From: Oscillospiraceae bacterium
GTDB lineage: Bacteria > Bacillota_A > Clostridia > Oscillospirales > Oscillospiraceae
Direction of reading: 5' to 3'
Assembly (NCBI GenBank): GCA_017936985.1
Contig: JAGBEM010000157.1
Span: forward strand, 1 to 16,508
Length of the DNA stretch: 16,508 bases
A program made the translations under genes and the position numbers. Under the pieces are notes generated by a model, which saw only the letters and a list, made by a program, of their open reading frames with translations, ran no database searches and was not told where the DNA came from. This document shows, piece after piece, positions 14,508 through 16,508 of this stretch (the stretch's first letter is position 1; each line of letters begins with the position of its first letter).

Positions 14508-15420
14508 ATCCTTTGCCGCACCCTGCCCTAAGCAGGGAAAGCTGGAGCTTGTCCATTACACCAGCCGTGCGTACGCGCTGGAAGCGATTTTTGGGGAGAG
14601 CCCGATCACGATGGAAAAGTCCATGTGGGTCTACACGCCCTACGGGTATGATCCATCCAAAAAATACAACGTGCTGTTTCTGATGCACGGCGGCACAGAT
14701 AATGAGGGCTACTGGTTTGGTCAGGGCCGCTACCGTGGGGATGATGTTCAGAAATACACGGATTACGGTAATATCACGGCAAGCATGGTAGATCATCTGA
14801 TCTATAAGAAGCAAATCGATCCGTTGATCGTTGTCACCCCGAGCTTTGAGGAGGAGGTTGAGCCTTATACGAAGCTCGGAAACCGGGTAGACTCCTATTT
14901 TGCCTCCACGCGCTATTTCTGGCTGGAGCTGCGAAACGAGATAATGCCCTATCTGCAAAAGCATTACAGCACCTACGCGGAAAGCGACAACGAGGAAAGC
15001 TATCGTAAAGCAAGAAAGCATTTCGCCTATGCGGGAGCGTCCCAGGGCTCCATCACCGGCCTTTACTCCATTATGTGCCATTGTCATGATCGCTTTGCCT
15101 TTATTGGGTGCTTCTCGGCCGGCGCGATACGGTGTGCTTTCAACGGAAAGGAGCTGTCCGTTGCGCTGGATGAGGAAAAGCTGGCAGAGCTCTGCTCCGC
15201 CATCGAGCAGGAACCTCCGGTTTTCTGGTACAACGGGTGCGGGGATGACGATAAGATGTATTCCAGCCATAAGGAAACCTATGACCGTGTGCTGAAAGCT
15301 TGTCCTGAGCAACTTCACGAAAACCAAAACTGCCGATTTGTCACCCATGAGGGTGGACAGCACGACTACCGCACATGGAGCGAGGATCTTTTCAACGTGC
15401 TGCACCTGTTTTTCACTTAA
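14485..15420 (+). CDS. CE1-like esterase (esterase D / feruloyl or acetyl xylan esterase type)
   Basis: A 311-residue alpha/beta hydrolase of the putative-esterase (PF00756) family. Seen are YNVLFLMHGGTDNEGYWFG (strand and oxyanion region, res. 61-79), the nucleophile elbow YAGASQGS (S186), a likely acid Asp in WYNGCGDDDKM (254-256), and the catalytic His in VTHEGGQHDYRTW (H293). Family members release ferulate or acetate from xylan and arabinoxylan oligosaccharides. The start is ATG 14485 with GGAGAGAG upstream, inside the end of the GPH gene (23-nt overlap), so the two are translationally coupled; an ATG at 14449 lacks a binding site. No signal peptide, so it acts on imported, acylated oligosaccharides. 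The exact acyl group is not readable from sequence. Confidence 0.9.
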   Translation: MLNKSTLESFAAPCPKQGKLELVHYTSRAYALEAIFGESPITMEKSMWVYTPYGYDPSKKYNVLFLMHGGTDNEGYWFGQGRYRGDDVQKYTDYGNITASMVDHLIYKKQIDPLIVVTPSFEEEVEPYTKLGNRVDSYFASTRYFWLELRNEIMPYLQKHYSTYAESDNEESYRKARKHFAYAGASQGSITGLYSIMCHCHDRFAFIGCFSAGAIRCAFNGKELSVALDEEKLAELCSAIEQEPPVFWYNGCGDDDKMYSSHKETYDRVLKACPEQLHENQNCRFVTHEGGQHDYRTWSEDLFNVLHLFFT

Positions 15421-15471
15421 TCGGTTCTCTGAAGAATTCACACGAAGCATTGGAAAGGAACATAACAAGAT

Positions 15472-16372
15472 GTGGAATCCAACAGACTAAAGGCAAAATT
15501 TTACATACTCTGGAGTTCCCCGGTGATCGCATCCGCCGTTGTCTCTGCCCTGATCGCATATACGACTTTTTATGCAACCGACGTCTTGCAGCTAAACGCC
15601 GGACTGGTTGGAACGCTGCTCCTGGTATCTAAATTATTTGACGGAGTTACCGATTTGGTCGCGGGTTTTTTAGTAGACCGTACGAATACAAAGTTTGGAC
15701 GGGCGAGGCCATATGATATAACCTACGCGTTGTTCGCGCTTTTCACACTATTTCTATTTAATACGCCGCGTATGGGCAAAACATTGATGGCCGTTTATGT
15801 CTTTGTGATGTACACGCTGATCTTCTCGGTGTTCCAAACCCTGTATTCGTGCGCCAGCACCGTCTATTTGTCGTGCGTTATTGAAACAGACGAAAACCGC
15901 GTGAAAGTAAATTCCATTTCCAGCGTGATTAGTGCAGTGATTGCCATCATCGTGGGCATTGCGCTGCCTTTATTGATTGAGGCTGTGGGCACTTCACATG
16001 AAAAATGGGGACAGATGGCGATTTATATTTGCGCTCCCTGTGTGGTACTTGCACTTGTCAGGTTGTTCACCATTAAGGAGACAAGCACCCGCGGAATAGC
16101 TGCCTCTACAACAATCAATTTGAAGGAAGGCGTCTATCTCCTGTTTCACAATAAGTATGTGCTTATTTATGCGCTGGCACTGCTTCTTACAAATATTGTA
16201 ACCAATTTCGGCAGTGCAACAACCTATTATTTCAAGTACATTGTGCAGAACCTCGGCCTGATGTCGCTGGTTCAGATTGGGGGAATTGCCGGGCCTGTTG
16301 CAATTGCCGCCTTTCCAGCGCTCACAAAGAAACTGGGAACGAAAAAGCTGATGATCGGAGGACTCGGTATAA
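15472..16372 (+). pseudogene. Second GPH family symporter, truncated by an IS3-family element
   Basis: About 300 residues of a GPH symporter: TM1 (SPVIASAVVSALIAYTTFYAT), the conserved VSKLFDGVTDLVAGFLVDRT with NTKFGRARPY in loop 2-3, and further helices through KKLGTKKLMIGGLGIM. At 16373 the insertion element begins, adding a tail (VPRKWTTSSK) and a stop at 16405-16407. Full family members are ~450-500 residues, so the last third is missing here and presumably lies beyond the element. Start is GTG 15472, with GGAAAGGA ~12 nt upstream; the ATG two bases earlier is out of frame and stops at once. It follows the esterase by 51 nt with no terminator, so it was the third gene of the operon. Confidence 0.85.
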
Positions 16373-16508
16373 TGGTCCCCAGGAAATGGACCACATCTTC
16401 CAAATGAATCGTGAACATGGTAAGATAAACCAAAGGAAACGAAAGGAGTTCATACTATGTCACGAGGGAAATACACACCGGAATATAAGGCCAAGATCGT
16501 TCTGGAGG
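16373..16508 (+). mobile_element. IS3-family insertion sequence, left end (runs off window)
   Basis: The element begins near TGGTCC (16373), where the symporter reading leaves its family pattern. TGGTCC and GGACCA (16388-16393) form an inverted pair inside the end. A transposase orfA start follows at 16457. The TG start and the orfA type fit the IS3 family. The right end is outside the window, so neither terminal repeats nor target duplication can be checked. Confidence 0.7.
16457..16508 (+). CDS. IS3-family transposase OrfA, N-terminal fragment
   Basis: ATG 16457 with GAAAGGAG eight bases upstream opens MSRGKYTPEYKAKIVLE and runs to the window edge. The TPEYKAKIVLE pattern is the start of the helix-turn-helix domain (HTH_Tnp_1, PF01527) of IS3-family OrfA proteins, which bind the element's ends. 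Only 17 residues are visible. Confidence 0.75.
   Translation, partial: MSRGKYTPEYKAKIVLE

Noticed and set aside
14353..15468. 371-codon minus frame opposite the CE1-like esterase
   Set aside because: No domain recognisable and it spans two confirmed plus-strand genes.

Overview
The window looks like an accessory carbohydrate-use region from a Gram-positive, Clostridia-type bacterium, probably a gut or rumen anaerobe of the Oscillospirales/Lachnospirales kind. The signs are strong AGGAGG-type ribosome binding sites, GPH-type sugar symporters without any SusC/SusD genes, a Firmicutes-style AraC regulator, and IS110 and IS3 elements with many palindromic repeats. The taxonomic placement is inference. 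There are no rRNA, tRNA or CRISPR features.

Layout. Positions 1-302 hold the tail of an unidentified plus-strand ORF and a bidirectional hairpin terminator. From 303 to 9427 everything except one insertion sequence is on the minus strand. In the direction of transcription this is: a GH2 glycosidase (9427 to 7260, split by a one-base frameshift), a TSUP/TauE-SafE exporter (7109 to 6330), a type-B carboxylesterase (6296 to 4962), the 42-codon C-terminal remnant of a second esterase (4929 to 4801), an MFS transporter broken by an IS110-family element (4744 to 1748), and a GH30 glycosidase (1655 to 303). An AraC-family regulator (9510-10760, plus) diverges from the GH2 gene. Positions 10761-11300 carry no gene but a dense run of nested palindromes. 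A GH43 glycosidase (12797 to 11301, minus) diverges from a plus-strand operon of a GPH symporter (13035-14507), an overlapping CE1-like esterase (14485-15420) and a second GPH symporter (15472 onward). The second symporter is cut at about 16372 by an IS3-family element that runs off the window.

How the genes fit together. None of the five hydrolases with an intact N-terminus (GH30, GH2, GH43 and two esterases) shows a signal peptide. The likely job is therefore uptake of short, probably acylated glycosides or hemicellulose oligosaccharides by the symporters, then de-esterification and hydrolysis in the cytoplasm. The TSUP exporter next to the esterase may remove a released acid or sulfur compound; that is inference. 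Both transport arms are damaged: the MFS gene by an IS, a frameshift and a 3' truncation, and the second GPH gene by an IS. The GH2 gene is frameshifted. The locus appears to be decaying or turning over.

The two most interesting signals are non-coding. The first is a long structured region downstream of the IS110-family transposase, with a 10-nt stretch complementary to the element's own left end; it is a candidate bridge RNA (seekRNA). The second is the 10782-11299 array: two roughly 165-bp palindromic elements share conserved internal boxes at nearly constant spacing, and two short hairpins show compensatory changes.
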